Positions 11,492-23,342 are shown, numbered from the stretch's first letter. The stretch: DNA of 64,000 nt from Isoetes taiwanensis (GCA_021234155.1 JAJEKV010000005.1:8798216-8862215), one strand, 5' to 3'. The notes: generated from the sequence alone by a model not told the origin. A program made the numbers and translations.

Positions 11492-11531
11492 GCATATCCT
11501 AGGTATATTCCAGCATATATCTAGGATATGC
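11492..11531. repeat. Strong inverted repeat (hairpin)
   Basis: GCATATCCTAGGTATA at 11492-11507 pairs with 11516-11531 at 15 of 16 positions around the 8 nt loop TTCCAGCA. It lies about 520 bp upstream of the nickel-transporter-like gene. Its role is unknown. Confidence 0.75.
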
Positions 11532-12047
11532 CACAAACCCACGTAAAGGTTTGCACCGCTAGGGGCAATGCTAAAAGTTTCTTTTATGGACGGGTAAATT
11601 TTATGATTTAAACATGACACAAAGGCCCCCAAAATGAGCGTAAAGGGTAAAGCCACGTCGTCTTGCACTTTTACGTTTAGCGGTCCCGTGATCACCAAGC
11701 GATTGTGTCAAACACACAAGAGATCAACGGACTATGAGCTGACACGAGTACAGCTGTCAGATATGACCATATCCGACGGTTCTCCTCATCTTATCACAAC
11801 ATGGAGCTCTTTCCTCTGTGCTTCAAAGGGATGAGATGGATTTCCGCTTTTGTGGGTTGTTGATCTGCTTCCCACATCGTGACCGCACTATTTCCTGCTT
11901 TCTTTGGCGGCTATCTTTTAATCCACATTCTTTTCTCATTAAAAAATTGCATTTCAATCTCTCTGTTTCGTTCATTCTTCTGGAGTTCCTTCCCCCTGGG
12001 ACCAGTCTGTAATTCAAGCTCATTTTAGCGATAAATCTTTCTACAAC
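11532..12047 (+). promoter_or_regulatory. Upstream region of the plastid nickel-transporter-like gene
   Basis: This is the non-coding stretch before the start codon at 12048. It contains CTTATC (GATAAG on the other strand, an I-box-like site of light-regulated plant promoters) near 11790. A pyrimidine-rich leader (TTTCAATCTCTCTGTTTCG) is present near 11953. No convincing TATA box was seen. Promoter assignment rests on position only. Confidence 0.35.
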
Positions 12048-13586
12048 ATGGCTGCACAGATCTACAACGCATTTAACATTCAAACGCAAATTTTTGCGAA
12101 TTCTCAGTGGAAATTAGTTCCCCCGCCCTCTGCTTTTGCATCGCCCACGGAACTTCTAGGGTTACATTGTGCTGGTCCAGGTATGGGAGTCCGGAAGAAT
12201 GCATTTAATTTGCGAAATATTGATAGTTTTCCAAAGGGTATGTTTGTAGCTGGAGTTTGTAACAGGGGGCATATGTCTACTGCGCCTTTGACTAGCAGAT
12301 GCCTGGATTTTTTTTGTGCTTCTACAACTAAGAGAAATGCAGTGTCCAGCAGCTCAGATGATAAAGAATTGAGTCACCCAGTGCCTGCAGATGACAAGGA
12401 GAGGCGATGTCTGCAACTTCTCAAGCTGGTAATTGCTCTGCTCCAAAGGTCCTTTCACTGGTAACCTTCTAGTAGCTATATGCTGAAAAATAAAATGCAT
12501 GTTTAAATTGCCTTTGCTTTTAGAAGGCTTTGCTAAGGTAACATACATATCAGATGATTTACATAACACAATAAACGTTTTTAGAGAAAGATATACATAT
12601 TAGATATCTTACATAACAAAGAAAGATATACCAGAACCTTTATTTGTTGACTCATAAATTCACACTCTTCTAACAGATAACGTACTCAGTTTTTATGATA
12701 TGAAAATCTAACTTTTCTGATATGAAAAAACTAACTTTTGTGTTAACTTTTTTAGGTAGCATTTCTCCTGCCTGGAATAGTACTAGGATTACAACCTGCT
12801 TTAGCATTCACAGGGGGGATTACTAGAGCTACTAGCACTATTGCAACAGGGAGCACTGCCTTGGCTGTAGCTGGGAGCACTGTCAAGGCAGTATGTAGTT
12901 CAGAACTTCTTGCAAGTGGATGGACAGGTCTTATGGCAGGTTGTCTTCATACCCTAACTGGTCCTGATCATCTTGCTGCTTTAGCACCCCTGTCGATCGG
13001 CCGCACAAGAATTGAGAGTGCTGCTGTAGGAGCTCTATGGGGTTGTGGTCATGATGCAGGCCAAGTTATATTTGGTTTGCTATTTCTTTTGTTGAAGGAC
13101 AGATTACATATAGACCTGTTTCGCACATGGGGAGCAAGAGTTGTAGGCATGACATTGCTTGCCATTGGTGCAATGGGAATTAAGGAGGCTCAAGAGGCTG
13201 CAATGCCTTGTTTAGCAGTTGGCCCTGGTCAACAGACAAGTATTCTCCAGGCTGATGATGAGAATATGGGGAAAAAGAATAAACTTGGACTTGCAACATT
13301 TGCTACAGGAATTGTTCATGGATTGCAGCCAGATGCCCTGCTTGTAATTCTTCCAGCATTAGCATTACCTTCAAGGATTGCTGGCATTGCCTTTATTTCA
13401 ATGTTCCTACTGGGAACTGTGGTTGCCATGGGTAGCTATACTGCATTTGTTGGTTCTTGCAGCGAGGCGCTGCGGAGGAGGGTTCCACATATAAATCAGA
13501 GGCTTTCTTGGGGCTCATCTTTTATTGCCATTGCAGTTGGTGCATCTATTCTTTGCAGTGAACTATTTGGTTTCAGTCTGTTCTGA
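12048..13586 (+). CDS. Plastid-targeted high-affinity nickel-transport (NicO/UreH-like) family membrane protein
   Basis: Two exons, 12048-12428 and 12756-13586, join in phase 0 across a GT-AG intron (donor CTG/GTAATT, acceptor TTTTTTAG/GTA) to give 403 residues. The first about 120 residues are rich in Ser, Ala and Arg/Lys with few acids early on, as in a chloroplast transit peptide. The rest has about six or seven hydrophobic segments. The first carries the metal-transport signature LMAGCLHTLTGPDHLAAL, followed by GALWGCGHDAGQVIFGLLF; near residue 300 comes GIVHGLQPDALLVILPAL. The His and Asp residues in these helices match the metal-binding positions of this family. Plant relatives are annotated as high-affinity nickel-transport or urease-accessory UreH-like proteins of the chloroplast envelope or thylakoid; their substrate is not settled. 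The ATG chosen is the first in frame and the C-terminus ends naturally at TGA. It is the only apparently intact host gene here. Confidence 0.93.
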
Positions 13587-14718
13587 CTGAGTATGTCTTT
13601 GGTCATCAAGGCACGCAAATCCAATGGCAACACATTTTTGCCCTTGTACATTACAATCCATTTCATTTGAGAGGCTTTTCAGAATTCAGCCTGCAATTTT
13701 GGTTAACTTCACGACATGCAGGACGCCAATTCAACTTAAAGAAATCTCTACATATTTATGTGTATATATTATCTGCTGGCATCTACCACTATGGGTGAAA
13801 AAATTTCCATGCTTCAAAAATTTGACATAAAAGCTTATTTTCTGCTATATATAATGTTTTTTTCAAGTATTATGGGTTACGTTTGTGAGGTTGAATCCTA
13901 GCCGTGGAACTGGAGCATATTCTAAATATGATGCCAGATCAGTGGCCAGCATCTTTTTAGAGAAGAAATGTCCTGCCATTTCCTAAGGTCTCCATCGACC
14001 TCATGGTGACCCAAGAAAAAACGTCGGCAGACCAAGAAAAAAAACGTCGGCCCGGACCATGCATATCTTTGCATAGGTCGAATCGCCGTAAGCCGGGCGG
14101 AAGTCCACCATTGGATAGGGCGACGACCTCTGCTAACTTCCCGGCCCGACCGTCGGCCGATTCTGTGGATTAACAAAAGCTCCGGACATCAAGTTGGGCA
14201 AGGAAAAGACCCGATAACGTTTCCCAAGATCATCAAACCAGTGCCCCGGCCATTGCATCTTCAAATCCGGCCAAACGGCTGGGACTAAGCTTCACAAGCT
14301 ACCTCGCTCCGGCTTCAAAGAATCGATTCCGTACTAACTGTGTCCAGATCTTGCTCTGTTAGAACAAACCAGACTAAAAAAGGCTTGAATCGCAAGCCCT
14401 AAAGCTGAATCGGAAGCCCTGGAAGTCCCCTGGAGCCCCTGCTCTGCAAGCAAAGCAAGTAAACCCGTATAAACAACGCTTCCCGCAGCCCAGATCTTCT
14501 TGGCGCTCCTTTGCATCGCTTGTTTACAAAGCAATGATCCAAATCCTTTTGCCACTGTTTGGCAACAACCAGGAACATGCCAAGCATGCCCTTGAATATG
14601 AAGAGCCCTTCTTGGCTTCAACGATGCCTGCCCCTCCTCTGCTCCGCCGCACCTGCAAAAACCAGGGAGCCCAGCCTCGAAAAAGGAAGTGGCGTGAAAC
14701 GCTATCGACACCCCACAA
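13587..14718. other. 3' flank of the transporter gene and GC-richer non-coding stretch
   Basis: The first 250 bp are probably 3' untranslated sequence, though no clean AATAAA was seen. From 14000 to 14700 the base composition is noticeably richer in G and C (GGCCCGACCGTCGGCCGATT) with short overlapping frames on both strands. None resembles a known protein. Confidence 0.4.
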
Positions 14719-14854
14719 TCTTATATTATAATGTTATACCGTAATTCTTGGATCAAGCCCTAATGTGAGTGAGCGAGATCATCTCGATGCATCCAAGGGC
14801 CAAGATTTCTCGCACAACTTCCTACCACCATGATTGGTCGTGTTTTGATCTCTT

Positions 14855-16325
14855 ATAGGGAAAGGGTAAAGGAAAGGGGGGGAAAAGAAAAAGGGAGGAG
14901 GAAAGGTAAAAAAGGCAAGGGAAAAGGGAAAATGAGAAAAGGGTGGATATAAGAGAAGAGAAATATGTATGGGAAAAGGGAAAAGGGAAAGAAAAAATCA
15001 AAGGGGACGGGGAAGGGAACCTTAGAAAAGGGCACGAGGACAAGGGAAAGATGTAAAGGGGAAAAGGGAAGAGGAAATGGCATGGGAAAAGGGGAAAGAA
15101 TGGAGAAAGGAAGGAAAAAAAAGCCATGGGAAAAGGAAAAGGGAAAAGGATGGGGAGAAGGAGAGGGAACAAGGGAAAGTGAAAGGAGAAAGAAAAAGGG
15201 AGGGGCAAAGGAGGAAATAGAACGTGGAAAAAGGGCATAAAAAAAGGAAGAGGGAAATGAGAAAATAGAAGGGGAAAAGGGCACGAGAAAAAAGGGAAGG
15301 GGAAAAAAAGACATGGAAAATAGAAACGGGGGAAGAGGGAAAGGGTGGGGGAAAAAGGTAAACACGCATAGAAAAAAAGGAAAGAGAAAAAATGTGGAAA
15401 GGGCATGGGAAAAGGAAAGGAAGGGAGAAAGGGTGAAGGAAGGGGGAAAAGGGCACGGATAAAAGAGGAAGAGGGAAAGGATCGAGAAAGGAGGAAAACA
15501 GAAAGGAAAAAGTTCATTAGGAAAAGGGAAAGAAAAAAGGCCGAGAAAAGGAAAAGAGGGAAAGGGTCAGAAAAGGAGGAAAAAGGAGGGGAAAAGGGGT
15601 ACAGGAGAAGGGTGAGGAGCAAGGAATTGAAAAAGAGGAAGAGGAATGGGAAAAGGGCACGGGAAAAAAGGGAAGAGGGAAAGGGTGAGGAAAGGGGAAA
15701 AAGAGCACGGGAAAAGGAAAAAAGGAAAAAGAAAAAAGAAAAAGAGGAAAGGGGAAAGTGCAAAAGGAAAAAAGGGGAGAGGGTGGGAAAAGGAGGAAAA
15801 GGCACATAGAGAAACTGGAATAGAAAGAGGCATAGGGAAAGAGAAAATGAAAAAGGAGGAAAAGAAAGGGAAAAAAAGGCACAGGAAAAAGTGAAAGGGT
15901 GGTGAAAGAATGGAAAGAGAAGGAAAAGGAAAAAGAAAAAGGAAGGGGAAAAGGGGGAAGGGAAAATGGGCATGAGGAAAAGGGGAAAGGGAAATGGAAA
16001 AAGAGAAGCGAAAAAAGGAAAAGATAAAGAGGAAGAGGATGGGGAAATGAAAAGAAAAAGGGCACATGAAAATGTGCGAAAAAGAGAACGAAGAAAATAC
16101 ATGGGAAAAGGGGAAGTGAAAAAGAAAAGGAAAAGGAAGGGGAAAAGAAAAGGGAAAAATGGGAAGGGCGGGCAAAGGATGAAACGGAAAAAGTCCGTCA
16201 TAAAAAAGGGAAGGAAAAAAAGGGAAAAGGGAAACGGGAAACGGAAGGGAAGAGAAGGGAGAAGGGGATAAAAAAAAGCAAAAAAGAGAAAAGGGAAAAA
16301 TAAGATGTGTAGGAAAATGAGGAAA
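14855..16325 (+). repeat. Long polypurine tract, GGGAAAAG-based
   Basis: About 1.47 kb is almost pure purine on the plus strand, built from variants of GGGAAAAGG interrupted by GCACG or GCATG every 30-60 bases. The 536-codon minus-strand frame across it (Phe, Pro, Ser and Leu only) is a composition artefact. Such mirror-like purine tracts can form triplex (H-) DNA. The regular GCAC/GCAT interruptions suggest expansion of a longer unit of about 40-60 bp. Confidence 0.9.
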
Positions 16326-16339
16326 AGGCAAAGGATCCT

Positions 16340-17808
16340 GGCAGATTCGTAGGAGACGGCTCTGGCCGTCTCTGCTGCTTGGAGAGCCGTTTTTCTTGCA
16401 AGAGGCTGGAGGGCCAATAGGGATCTGCGCATCAGATAACAGGGCTGCGTTTCTATGCAGCTGGGTTTTCCAATCTTTTGTTCCCTTTTGAGCTACTAAT
16501 CAGGGAGCCTTCCTTCCTTATCTTTCAGCTTCTAACGATTCAGGGGCTTCTGTGTTGCTTGGCAAGGATGGCATACCTGGTTTTCTGCTGCATACTTCAG
16601 CATCTTCCACAAGATTTCCGGTCAGGGGAGCTGTGCCTCAGGTTAGTGGTCATGTTTATGGGGAGGAGCTCTAATAGATATATCTTTTCTTGGTTACTTC
16701 TGGTATACGGCTGGGAGAAGGCCATACAGGTTTCAGGAAAACAATGCAAGCAGAGCTATAGTATTCATTACCTAAGGAAGAAGGAGAACACGGCAAGTAC
16801 AGAAACCTCTGCTTGGAAATTTTTCGGAAGGGATCTTCAAGGATAGGCAAAAGGCAGGCTGGAAAGATCTAATGCTCTTCTATAGTACTATGGTAAGGAA
16901 GAAGAAGACGCTGCTTTCATTACTAGTACTGGACTGTAGTTTTCTTTGAGCAGATGCCAGGAGTTGGTAAGAATAAGAGCTATTGAGTGGAGCAGCTCCT
17001 CATAATCCGTCTGCAATTATTTAAAAGATTTTGTGGTAGATTGTTTAACATGTAGCAGGGCCTGCGCTTCCCTTTCCCAGCAAGGGGTGGCTTGAGTACT
17101 GGTAGTCAGGACGCACGGGGCAGATTGAGAGCCATGGGCTTCTAGTGGGCGGGAGACCCTAGAAATGTTTCACTCTTGGTTTTGCAGGAAGACAAGGCCT
17201 GCATAGCTAGATGCAGATGGGCTTAGCATGATTCAAAATTCTAGCGGTGGTGCCCCGGCTGGTCTGCTTGGTGAGAAGAAGGTTGAGTGCTGCGCACACC
17301 GGAGCACTCCCTATAGTACTGCTACAGCATCTGGCATGGCCATCACTACATTCGGGAGAGAGGAGCGTACAGAGGATCCTTAACTCTTGCTTGGTGGCAG
17401 ATCAGTGCGCTTGGCTGTCCCGTTCTTTTATGGCTTTCTAACTCAAGTCTGGGTTCTTCTGTTTATCTTAGGGCCAACCTTTTTGAAGCTGTGATGCAAT
17501 TGGGGCACAGGGAAAGACAAGAGCTGTGCTCCCATAGTATCTGTCTGGAGAAGAGGCCGGGTAGCTCTTGTCCAGTAGTTGGCCCTTGTTGCATCACTAG
17601 AGTCTAGGAACCTAGTCCTCTTCTCCTGTAGTATCCTATGGAGAAGAAGTCGAGAGGGGTGCTAGGAGTACTAGACTCAGAGTGTGGACTGCTATTCATG
17701 GATCAGAGAAGTGGTAGCAGTTTCATACTCAACTGTATGTACATAAATGTTTTATCATTCGAATAAATACAGATTCCTGCCTTCAAAAAAAAAAAAAAAA
17801 AAAAAAAA
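16340..17808 (+). mobile_element. Poly(A)-ended retroposon, probably a 5'-truncated LINE or processed transcript
   Basis: The segment ends in 24 A's (17785-17808) preceded by AATAAA at about 17761, so it was copied from a polyadenylated RNA. Its own frames are short and broken. A stretch near 16830-16880 (KDRQKAGWKD in one frame) could be LINE-derived, but this is weak. The 5' border is taken as the end of the purine tract and is uncertain. No target duplication was recognised. Confidence 0.6.
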
Positions 17809-17854
17809 GGCAAAGGGAAGAGGAAGGGTGTCGAATGTACAAAAACCTCTTAAA

Positions 17855-17871
17855 GCTCAGCAATGCTGGGC
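17855..17871 (+). terminator. Second, internal Helitron-type 3' hairpin
   Basis: GCTCAGCAATGCTGGGC is a 17 nt palindrome like the true ends, followed by TTAGTTT and CTAT instead of CTAG. It lies 94 bp inside the functional end and may be a decayed earlier terminator. Confidence 0.6.
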
Positions 17872-17948
17872 TTAGTTTCTATTATATTAGATTTATGAAA
17901 ATGAATCTGAGCTGAATAGGGTTTCGTCCGCACAGGTTCCCAACTTAT

Positions 17949-17965
17949 GCCCAGCAACGCTGGGC
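17949..17965 (+). terminator. Helitron H3 3' terminal hairpin
   Basis: GCCCAGCAACGCTGGGC is an almost perfect palindrome, followed by ACTATTA and CTAG, with T outside. It matches the H2 terminus. Confidence 0.88.
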
Positions 17966-17976
17966 ACTATTACTAG

Positions 17977-19515
17977 TCTAGCATGAAAAATAGCCAACAA
18001 TAAACTTGCAAACACATTAAAATTAGAAACTATACCACTAAATGGAAACAAGCTGCTCAAACATGCCAACATATACCCCTTTTTTATACAATACGGCATC
18101 AAAATCATAGTCCTAACCACTGATTCCCAAATACCAAACCAAAATCGCAGAAGTTTATAGGTCGATGGTTGTTTGTTAGGTTTGGCATGAAGTTGTTATT
18201 GTGTAAAAGGGTCCTTGTCCCAAAGCACAAGAGGTAAATTGGATCTGTCATTCTAGATTGATTTATTGGTTCCAAGCAACTCAAACCTTCTAGATTGATT
18301 TATTGGTTCCAAGCAACTCAAACCTTACCTGTTCTGCATCTAGACCTCCCTGTGGTAGGTTTAATATGACTCATTATCAATGGACTTGTAGCATGCATAT
18401 GTGACATGCCCACCAATTCACCCATGGTCTATTTAGCATAGCCCATTGTATCATGCCATAAGTTGGAAAAGTTGTAAAGTTGCCCCAATCCTCCAATGGT
18501 TTTGAGTTGTATAGTTTTATAGGGTTACTTCTATTGTGGGGCAAATTTGCAGCAAAGTATATAGTGTGTGCATGCATGTATGCGGAGTATTACACTACCC
18601 TTTAGTATTTTGGTTTTAAGGCAAATTTAGGCTGGAGCGATACTTTGGTGTGCACCTATTTTGGACGGTGCATGTTCTGGATACAGGCCCGATTTGTGGA
18701 CGATCTTGTAACGATGCCCATGTGTTCCTTGTGGATTTCTATTTAGGGGTAGGAGGCGTCATTTTTAGCTACACTTTTGCCTCTATATTTATATGAACTT
18801 TTAATGGTTCAATATATACAAGAAACTCCTATTTTTTAATAAACCTTTTTTTCTCAAGAAAAACCTTGTAAAAACCATTTGCTGATATAATAGAGTTATG
18901 CATTCTCTTATGCTGTAAAAATCGTGTAAAGGTAATGACATACATCTTTTTTTCTCCGATCTTATGCTCCCATGCTTTCGTGCTCCTTGTGTTCCATGTG
19001 CTATTGAACATTAACTTTTCAACTCATACGTAATTCCTTACTTTGATTCTATTTCATTATTTCTTGTTGGCTGCCAACAAGTGTTATTTTTTCTTTTTCC
19101 TTGTAGTATGGAATGAAATTACAAAAAATATGGGAGGAGGACGAGTGCTCACTTTTATCTAGCATTGTCATGCATAAAATCAGTTGGACTGTACTGCTAG
19201 TTATGACGAGGTAATTGGGGCAAATCTGGCGCCGAATGGCACAAGTAAATCTTGAGTTTACGCACAAACTTGTCCAAATCTGCAGCAAGTTTCCATCGGC
19301 TCTTCTTCCGTCCTGAGCATGCAGGAGGAGCAACCACATGTATTCTTCCAATCAAATCTAAGTAGTGCAATCTTATAGAGCCGGATGGTTAGCTACGACT
19401 ACGGCAGGGTTATGGAAGCATTTTTGTTTTTCTTAGTGCTGGAGCTATGGTTGCCGGATTTTGTGGTGCTTTGATTATCCTAGATTATCCTAGTTCTAAA
19501 AAGAAAAACAGAATG
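17977..19515. other. Intergenic; no gene seen
   Basis: The stretch is AT-rich with short frames only. It contains a perfect 37 bp tandem duplication, listed separately, and ends at the poly(A) tail of the LINE. Confidence 0.45.
18252..18325 (+). repeat. Perfect tandem duplication, 2 x 37 bp
   Basis: TCTAGATTGATTTATTGGTT and the 17 bases that follow occur twice with no mismatch (18252-18288, 18289-18325). Perfect identity suggests a recent event or an assembly artefact. Confidence 0.9.
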
Positions 19516-21033
19516 TTTTTTTTTTTTTATTTTTTTTTTTTTAAATTGCTTGATCAAAAGCAAAGTACACGAAACTTTGCCTTGTAGCACAAGCACAAGC
19601 GTAAGCCATTGTGAAGAAATGAAGTGAAATGTATTATTCCGTCTTTTGAGACCATCAGGTCTATGAGACATTTAGAAAAACATTTTCAAAGTAAAAAACA
19701 ACTTCTTGTGACAAGCCTTCGCAATCGATAGGCTCATCATCCCACTCTCCTCTTCATCCCCAAGAATATCTCTAGATATTTTAATAACCGCCTCCCTCAA
19801 TTGTAACATATCCATTAAGAAACTTGCAACACGTGTTGCTGGTAGGTTGAAAAAAGAGATAAGATCCGTAACCACAATCTCAAATCTGCCCCTCAGAGCT
19901 TGGTATGCCGGACACTTCAAAATCACGTGTTCTTCATCCTCGACCTTATTTGCTCCACATGCCCTACAAAGTCTGTGCTCACGTGCTATTCCCGACCACC
20001 TCCCTACCTCAACATTTAGGTGATGCGCACTCAACCTCATTCTGCATATAACATGTCTTTTCTTCATAGAGAGGTTGTCATTGAGATATTTCATCTCACG
20101 CAACATAGGGTTCATCTGTGTGCCTGGTCTAGACAAGATCCGGTTCATGATCGTCTCCTCAACCCATTCCCTGATCCTACTCTTATTCCGTTCAAGACCC
20201 TCAATGCAAAGCCCCCATTTAACCACACCATACCCTCTACATATCAACCTCGATCAAAAGAGGGAGACTGTCTTCCTCAAGATCACCCACTTTGCTCAGG
20301 TAGGTTAGAAATTGGGATAAAGCCTCACATTCTAGTGGCATCATACCACATTCCGCTAGCATTATTTCATAGGGAGTTTGGATTTTAACCCCAAGTTCAA
20401 CATGTAGGAATTTCTTTTGCACTTTTTCGATTTTTTGCCATAACTCCAATGACAACCCCGGTCCCCATACTTCACACCCATATAGCACAACTGCTTGCAC
20501 CAGTAGCTTGAATAGCATTCTTTTCAAGCTGAATTTCCATATGTCTGCCTTAACACATTTTGTCTGCATTGCAAAAAAGGCTTTAAGCCCTCCATTTATT
20601 CTCTGCTCTACTGTCTGATTCCATCTGAAATTCTTATCCACTATGATCAAAAGTACTTATAGGATGTAGAGATCTCCACTCTATTGTTTTTATAAGAGAA
20701 CTCATAATGTTTATCCAGCGTTGTCCCAAAAATCACCACATTAGTTTTACTCAGGTTCACCCGCAAGTGCTTAGCATCACAAAAAGAAGCCAAAGCATTC
20801 ATACCTTCCTTGCTGCGAGCAATCAATACAATGTCTTCTGCATATAGAAGCAAGAGAATAACGTATCCAGCCAAGGGAGTTTCCTCCCCCCATGATTCTG
20901 TATCCACTCCTCCAATTCATCAATAAATATGCCAAAGAGGGTCGGCGACATAGGGCATCCCTGTTTAACCCCAATATTGCTGATCACCACCTCATCACAT
21001 TCATCTCCAAATGGAGTAGAGAGTTTGACCAGC
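19516..21033 (-). pseudogene. LINE (non-LTR retrotransposon), 3' part: reverse transcriptase, C-terminal domain and poly(A) tail
   Basis: On the minus strand this continues a LINE whose 5' part lies at 36265-37727. It includes the RT motif GVKQGCPMSPTLFGIFIDEL (about 20990-20930) and the catalytic box as LLYAEDIVLIA (YAED for YADD, about 20840). A thumb-like region with VLYGCEVWGPGLSLELWQKI follows, then a C-terminal segment with CRACGANKVEDEEHVILKC, the C-C-H-C zinc-binding region typical of plant LINEs. Frames change near 20900, 20650 and 20240. A run of T on the plus strand at 19516-19542 is the poly(A) tail. The element was interrupted at 21033/36265 by the gypsy element, with CCAGC duplicated. 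The coding frame is continuous across that junction when the insertion is ignored. Confidence 0.9.
21029..21033. repeat. Target-site duplication (left), CCAGC
   Basis: CCAGC immediately precedes the left LTR (which starts TGTTGCC). The same five bases follow the right LTR at 36260-36264. Confidence 0.9.
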
Positions 21034-23342
21034 TGTTGCCCTGCTATGGCAACATGGCAGAGTGCCATCAAATCTTATTTATGTTGCAGGGAAAAAGAAG
21101 ATACTATGTTGAAGAACCAAGTGAAGACATTGAATTGGAATCAAGATCACACATTGAGAGGACCTAAGCATCTAGAAGTTTGGAAGACCCCTATGAAGTT
21201 TGCAAGCTATTAAAGTGGTATCTTTTCTCCTTCATATTGTCATTTCTATTCTCCTACCTCACACTCCACATTTCCAACATTCCATTACCCCATACTATCA
21301 TACATCTCACACATAGCCTTTTGTTCCATAGTTGACCTACCACTACCTAAGGCACATTTTCAAAGTTGTTACACCAAAAGGATTGCCTAAGCATCAAGTT
21401 CTACATCATCTTTTTTCATCATATCATTCCATTATCACACACTCCACACCATGTGCTATAAAAAAAAAGGGAAGCATTTGAAAAAGCTAAACACGAGTTT
21501 GCCTAGTCACCACCTCCAAGTGACATGGCATGATGACTAGATACATATGTCATCACTTACAAAGCCACATTGGTCCACTCACCATTTGCCACTTCCATAT
21601 ATCATTCACCAAGTTGCCACCTAAGCAACAAGTGTCCACGTCACCACATCACTCCATACCATTACATCACTCAACATCATTCCACATCATCACATCACCT
21701 TGCATCATCAAATGATGACTAGGCAAATGTTGACCAAACCCAAAAAGTAGGTCAACCATAAGATTGAAATGATTGATAAATGTGCCTATTAGCCTTGTTC
21801 TCCCTCCTTGCCACCTCACCAAATCCCATGTCTAATGCCTACTTATCCCATTCATTTTTCCTACAAAAATCAAAAGTATTGCATTTGAGAGTTTGATGAT
21901 ACCACCTGATAGCCCTCATGGAATCATGCTACCTGGCACAAAAAATTTGAAAAAAGGGTGCGTATTGACCTTCTAAATGGCTTTCTTGGGAAATGTGCTT
22001 CATTTGAAAAAATGGCAAAACCTACCTACATCTACCCCCATCTATCTACCCTCTCATCCTCTCCGCCAAGTGGCGCCCCCTCGCATGCCAAGTCGAAACA
22101 CGAAATGAAGCTTGGCGTGGGAGGAGACCACGTAATCAAGAGAGAGGAAAATAGCTCTCTATTTATACCTTAGCCTCTTTTCTGATTTTTGCCTGTGGGA
22201 TAATTGCTCTCAAGAAAACTCCGAACCCTAAAAATGTGACTTGCCAAGAACTTGTTTTTTGTCGATTGAACCGAGCAATCATTACATTGGCTAACCATTC
22301 CCCGTCCCCGTTACACCCAAAGAAATGTCTAAACCAACCAAAAACATGGCCAAGATCCCGAATTTGCCAAGATCCGTGGGAAATGAGTTTTTAAAAGGGG
22401 ATTCATTCAACAGAGAAAAGTGTGGGCTTTTGCGCCGATTCAAAGACGGTACCTGAAGTGTGAAGTCGGAATTGATGCCGAGAGTTCCTAATGCCTTTAA
22501 GAGATCTATCCCGAGGCATATTATGATTGATTTGTATCCTAAAAATTCACGATTTGTGTGTTTTAGAGATGTCCCGTTGATTGATCATCTTGATCATTAA
22601 CATGACGCCAAATGTGATGACTTTGATTCCAAATTTTAACGAAAATCTGACCTTGGAAAATATCATTTGATGCATTTGTGTTTGAATTAATTCTAGAAAT
22701 GGGAAGAAAAGCCATACCTCTCCGCACCGGGTCGCATACAAAGCTCTAGCTGCATTGGTACAATCATTTAGGAAAGGATAAGCTAAAAAAAAGGGGGAGA
22801 AAGATCAACCCATCGATGTTTTAAAAGTCTCATTATACTTTATGCTCATTAGATGCTCGGACATACTTCTCAAATTACGACCGACTTTTTAACCCTCGAA
22901 AATAGCATGCTCTTATTATGTGCCCTCGTGTTCACTGCCTAAATTTAGTTGGATTGAAAATTCATTACCATTCTCATTTGGCAAAATTGAGTGCACTTTG
23001 TCCGATCCATTGACCAACTTCCGACTTAGTCAAGAGTCATTAATTCTCACCAACCGCGGAGGATTCTTTTTGCATAGACTTTCTCCAACACTTTCTTCAG
23101 ATATCATGGTAGCATGCTATGCTTGTTTGGGTTCAAAATGTTGAATGCATTGATTTCGTGTGCTTAGAATAAGACTAGCTTTTTTTTGGCTTTTGGGAAA
23201 CTAGTGAAAAATCTTGTTTTCCTCGAAGTTTAAAAACAGATATTTTAGCACGAGTGATCACCTCAAGTGATCCGGAGGTCCTAGACCAAGACTAGTGCTT
23301 CTTTGACCTGAGGTTGGTGGTTTAGCCAGATTGCCATCAACA
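21034..23342 (+). repeat. Left LTR
   Basis: The 2309 bp begin TGTTGCCCTGCTATGGCAAC (a small hairpin in itself) and end CCATCAACA. A TATA-like TCTATTTATACC near 22157 may be the U3 promoter. The first kilobase is almost identical to the right LTR. The remainder differs at many sites, mostly C or CG here against T or TG in the right copy. Confidence 0.95.

Larger units (their letters stand above)
14719..17976 (+). mobile_element. Helitron (H3), non-autonomous, same family as H2
   Basis: It begins TCTTATATTATAATGTT at 14719 after an A, matching the first 17 bases of the H2 element. It ends with the hairpin GCCCAGCAACGCTGGGC (17949-17965), seven bases and CTAG at 17973-17976, followed by T. The H2 and H3 3' ends also share AACTTATGCCCAGCAA. 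Length is 3258 bp. It contains a long purine tract and a poly(A)-ended retroposon, so its interior has been enlarged. A second hairpin at 17855-17871 looks like an older terminator. No transposition gene is present. Confidence 0.85.

Noticed and set aside
14822-16432. 536-codon minus-strand open frame (Phe/Pro/Ser/Leu-rich)
   Set aside because: It is the complement of a polypurine tract. The composition alone explains the lack of stops, and overlapping long frames exist on both strands.
16478-16846. 122-codon plus-strand frame in the retroposon
   Set aside because: No motif is present and the amino-acid use is random-like. It is kept only as part of the poly(A)-ended retroposon.
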